Below are positions 61,301 to 64,000 of a stretch of DNA of 64,000 nucleotides, piece by piece (the first letter of the stretch is position 1; every line of letters begins with the position of its first letter). The notes below the pieces were generated by a model. It was given only the letters and a program-made list of their open reading frames with translations. It did no database searches and was not told the origin of the DNA. This DNA comes from Marthasterias glacialis (lineage: Eukaryota; Echinodermata; Asteroidea; Forcipulatida; Asteriidae): NCBI GenBank assembly GCA_911728455.2, contig OU452229.1:11820878-11884877 (forward strand), given 5' to 3'. Both the position numbers and the translations under genes were made by a program.

Positions 61301-61740
61301 ATCATCGGGGTGTCCTCACTCCGCGGTCCCTGGCATCCTCCCTCTTTATCCCAAACCCCCCAGGCCGGCATTTTCGGAAAGCACATGAGCAGGGCTTTCC
61401 AACAGTGTCAGGCTTGTCAGTTTCCCGCCAATACTTTGGGAGATAGAGCCGTTGCTAAGTCTTGTTTTCATTCTGATACTGCTTCGTGTACAAAAGTGCC
61501 ATTAGACAGGCGTTTGAAGCGCATTCGGAGCAGCCCTGCTCCCTGGTGGTTTCAATACGGAAGATAGCCCTGGCTGGCCGGGAAAACCAGATTTTCGGAT
61601 GCAGGACTATGGCAGCTACCTACAGGTACAAGAAATTTCTCTCTAGCACCAGTATTTCTGGATTTATTGGCCGTGGCGCAGCCGACTACTTTTTGCGGCG
61701 TTTTTTTTGCTGGCTTCGGTCCAGCACACATGTAGTTGCC
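57388..61740. repeat. 3-monomer higher-order repeat, about 1,451 bp, three copies
   Basis: The copies are 57388-58837, 58838-60288 and 60289-61740. Each has a GTGTTCACTGG/CATTTGCGG unit, a CCCCAAAACC unit and a GTTGATGTAC/CCAGGCCGG unit. The last unit of the first two copies (58355, 59805) is chimeric: its left two thirds match the unit at 55934, and its end (CTCTAGCTCCATT with GACTTCTATTTTCAGCG) matches the units at 54484 and 56904. That single join removes two units from the 5-unit repeat and gives the 3-unit one. The third copy has changed in its last unit (61256), which has GTATGCACTGG and TCAATACGGAAGATAG. Confidence 0.9.
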
Positions 61741-63678
61741 TTGGCTATTGTTGACGTACACACAGCATGGCTGTATGCACTGGACATCATCGGAGTGTCC
61801 TCACTCCGCGGTCCCTGGCATCCTCCCTGTTTATCCCAAACCCCCAAGACCGGCATTTTCGGAAAGCACATGAGCAGGGCTTTCCACCAGTGTCAGACTT
61901 GTCAGTTTCCCGCCAATACTTTGGGAGATAGAGCCGTTGCTAAGTCTTGTTTTCATTCTGTTACAGCTTCGTGTACAAAAGTGCCATTAGACAGGCGTTT
62001 GAAGCGCATTCGGAGCAGCCCCGCTCCCTGGTGGTTTCAAGACGGAAGATGGCCCTGGATGGCCAGGAAAACCAAATTTTGGGATGCAGGACTATGGCAG
62101 CTACCTACAGGTACAAGAAACTTCTCTCTAGCCCCAGTATTTCTGGATTTATTGGCTGTGGCGCAACCGACTACTTTTTTCGGCGTTTTTTTGCTGGCTT
62201 CGGTCCAGCACACATGTAGTTGCCTTGGCTATTGTTGATGTACACACAGCATGGCCGTGTTCACTGGACATCATCGGGGTGTCCTCACTCCGCGGTCCCT
62301 GGCATCCTCTCTGTTTATCCCAAACCCCCAAGACCGGCATTTTCGGAAAGCACATGAGCAGGGTTTTCCAACAGTGTCAGGCCTTTCAGTTTCCCGCCAA
62401 TACTTTGGGAGATAGAGCCGTTGCTAAGTCTTGTTTTCATTCTGTTACAGCTTCGTGTACAAAAGTGCCATTAGACAGGCGTTTGAAGCGCATTCGGAGC
62501 AGCCCCGCACCCTGGTGGTTTCAAGAAGGAAGATGGCCCTGGATGGCCAGGAAAACCAGATTTTCGGATGCAGGACTATGGCAGCTACCTGCAGGTACAA
62601 GATATTTCTCTCTAGTACCAGTTTTTTTCTGGATTTATTGGCCGTGGCTTAGCCGACTACTTTTTTCGGCGTTTTTTTGCTGGCTTCGGTCCAGCACACA
62701 TGTAGTTGCCTTGGCTATTGTTGACGTACACACAACATGGCCGTATGCACTGGACATCATCGGGGTGTCCTCACTCCGCGGTCCCTGGCATCCTCCCTGT
62801 TTATCCCAAACCCCCAAGACCGGCATTTTCGGAAAGCACATGAGCAGGGCTTTCCACCAGTGTCAGACTTGTCAGTTTCCCGCCAATACTTTGGGAGATA
62901 GAGCCGTTGCTAAGTCTTGTTTTCATTCTGTTACAGCTTCGTGTACAAAAGTGCCATTAGACAGGCGTTTGAAGCGCATTCGGAGCAGCCCCGCTCCCTG
63001 GTGGTTTCAAGACGGAAGATGGCCCTGGATGGCCAGGAAAACCAGATTTTCGGATGCAAGACTATAGCAGCTACCTACAGGTACAAGAAATTTCTCTCTA
63101 GCACCAGTATTTCTGGATTTATTGGCCGTGGCGCAGCCGACTACTTTTTGCGGCGTTTTTTTGCTGGCTTCGGTCCAGCACACATGTAGTTGCATTAGCT
63201 ATTGTTGACGTACACACATCATGGCCGTATGCACTGGACATCATCGGGGTGTCCTCACTCCGCGGTCCCTGGCATCCTCCCTGTTTATCCCAAACCCCCA
63301 AGACCGGCATTTTCGGAAAGCACATGAGCAGGGCTTTCCAACAGTGTCAGGCCTTTCAGTTTCCCGCCAATACTTTGGGAGATAGAGCCGTTGCTAAGTC
63401 TTGTTCTCATTCTGTTACAGCTTCGTATACAAAAGTGCCATTAGACAGGCGTTTGAAGCGCATTCGGAGCAGCCCCGCTCCCTGGTGGTTTCAAGAAGGA
63501 AGATGGCCCTGGATGGCCAGGAAAACCAAATTTTCGGATGCAGGACTATGGCAGCTACCTGCAGGTACAAGATATTTCTCTCTAGTACCAGTATTTCTGG
63601 ATTTATTGGCTGTGGCGCAGCCGACTACTTTTTTCGGCGTTTTTTTGCTGGCTTCGGTCCAGCACACATGTAGTTGCC
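61741..63678. repeat. 970/968-bp dimers near right edge
   Basis: Units start at 61741, 62225, 62711 and 63195. Those at 61741 and 62711 share TTCCACCAGTGTC and GGATGGCCAGG. Those at 62225 and 63195 share CAGGCCTTTCAG, CAAGAAGGAAG, AAGATATTTC and CTAGTACCAG. The unit at 62225 is 486 bp, with CAGTTTTTTTCTGG for CAGTATTTCTGG and GGCTTAGCCG for GGCGCAGCCG. Confidence 0.87.
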
Positions 63679-64000
63679 TTGGCTATTGTTGACGTACACA
63701 CAGCATGGCCGTATGCACTGGACATCATCGGGGTGTCCTCACTCCGCGGTCCCTGGCATCCTCCCTGTTTATCCCAAACCCCCAAGACCGGCATTTTCAG
63801 AAAGTACATGAGCAGGGCTTTCCAACAGTGTTAGACTTGTCAGTTTCCCGCCAATACTTTGGGAGATAGAGCCGTTGCTAAGTCTTGTTTTCATTCTGTT
63901 ACAGCTTCGTGTACAAAAGTGCCATTAGACAGGCGTTTGAAGCGCATTCGGAGCAGCCCCGCTCCCTTGTGGTTTCAAGACGGAAAAAGGCCCTGGATGG
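63679..64000. repeat. Partial satellite monomer at right edge
   Basis: The first 322 bp of a unit, ending inside the exon-like segment at GGCCCTGGATGG. Private changes are TTCAGAAAGTACATG, CTCCCTTGTGG and CGGAAAAAGGCC. The array continues beyond the window. Confidence 0.93.

Larger units (their letters stand above)
1..64000. repeat. Satellite DNA array, about 484-bp monomer, head to tail
   Basis: The same roughly 484-bp sequence recurs from the first base to the last. TTGGCTATT followed by GTTGACGTACAC (or ATTGACGTACAC) appears at 60, 544, 1028, 1512, 1996, 2481, 2965 and so on to 63,679, giving 132 complete units. Neighbouring units differ at a few percent of sites, while some distant units are almost identical, as expected of an array evolving by unequal exchange and conversion. 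All units point the same way. No transposon, gene or unique spacer interrupts them. Long satellite arrays with higher-order repeats are typical of eukaryotic centromeric, pericentromeric and subtelomeric heterochromatin; which of these applies cannot be read from the sequence. I do not recognise the family. Lengths: 484 is the mode, 482-487 come mostly from homopolymer changes, and 430-471 from internal deletions. Confidence 0.98.

Noticed and set aside
1-64000. Feline FA-SAT (known 483-bp satellite)
   Set aside because: The unit length is similar, but FA-SAT is known to be more G+C-rich with telomere-like TAACCC motifs, which are absent here.
1-64000. CRISPR array
   Set aside because: The repeat unit is hundreds of bases long with no short-repeat/spacer alternation.

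Overview
The whole 64,000-base window is one uninterrupted satellite DNA array. It is made of a single family of about 484-bp units, all head to tail on the same strand. I count 132 complete units (first boundary at 60, last at 63,679), plus 59 bp of a unit at the left edge and 322 bp of one at the right edge. I see no gene, transposable element, RNA gene, inverted segment or unique sequence anywhere. A long array with nested higher-order repeats points to a eukaryote, with a centromeric, pericentromeric, subtelomeric or other heterochromatic location. I do not recognise the family and cannot name the species. The unit is roughly half G+C and holds about 22 CpG dinucleotides per 484 bp, so CpG is not strongly depleted.

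Throughout, a unit is counted from the first T of the TTGGCTATT motif. Most units are 484 bp. Lengths of 482, 483, 485, 486 and 487 come mainly from a C run (4 or 5 C) and a T run (6 to about 10 T). Six units are clearly shorter: 471, 440, 439, 431, 431 and 430 bp. They carry three distinct internal deletions of 12, 44 and 53 bp.

Layout. 60-5,384: two alternating unit types in 968-bp dimers with one register slip. 5,385-8,287: mixed. 8,288-11,188: three 967-bp dimers. 11,189-13,608: mixed. 13,609-18,432: 1,451-bp trimers, then 967-bp dimers. 18,433-22,300: mixed, containing two 966-bp dimers. 22,301-28,910: a block repeated at 4,245-4,246 bp with a nested 913-bp duplication. 28,911-33,179: mixed. 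33,180-40,923: a nearly perfect tandem duplication of an 8-unit, 3,872-bp block. 40,924-42,439: linking units. 42,440-45,437 and 47,680-50,677: two copies of a 3.0-kb block, separated by units with a 44-bp deletion. About 50,790-52,855: a 969-bp tandem duplication. 53,320-61,740: a 5-unit repeat of about 2,420 bp that shortens to a 3-unit repeat of about 1,451 bp. 61,741-64,000: 970-bp dimers to the edge.

No reading frame looks like a protein gene. Each frame is closed by a stop or frame change in a large subset of units. Because 484 is one more than a multiple of three, the frame also changes at nearly every unit boundary. The interesting content lies in how the array evolves: a ladder of unequal-exchange products, chimeric units, and deletions at 4-bp direct repeats. 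Each unit also carries a well-formed exon-like segment, a subtype-specific AATAAA, and three short hairpin-forming dyads plus a palindrome.
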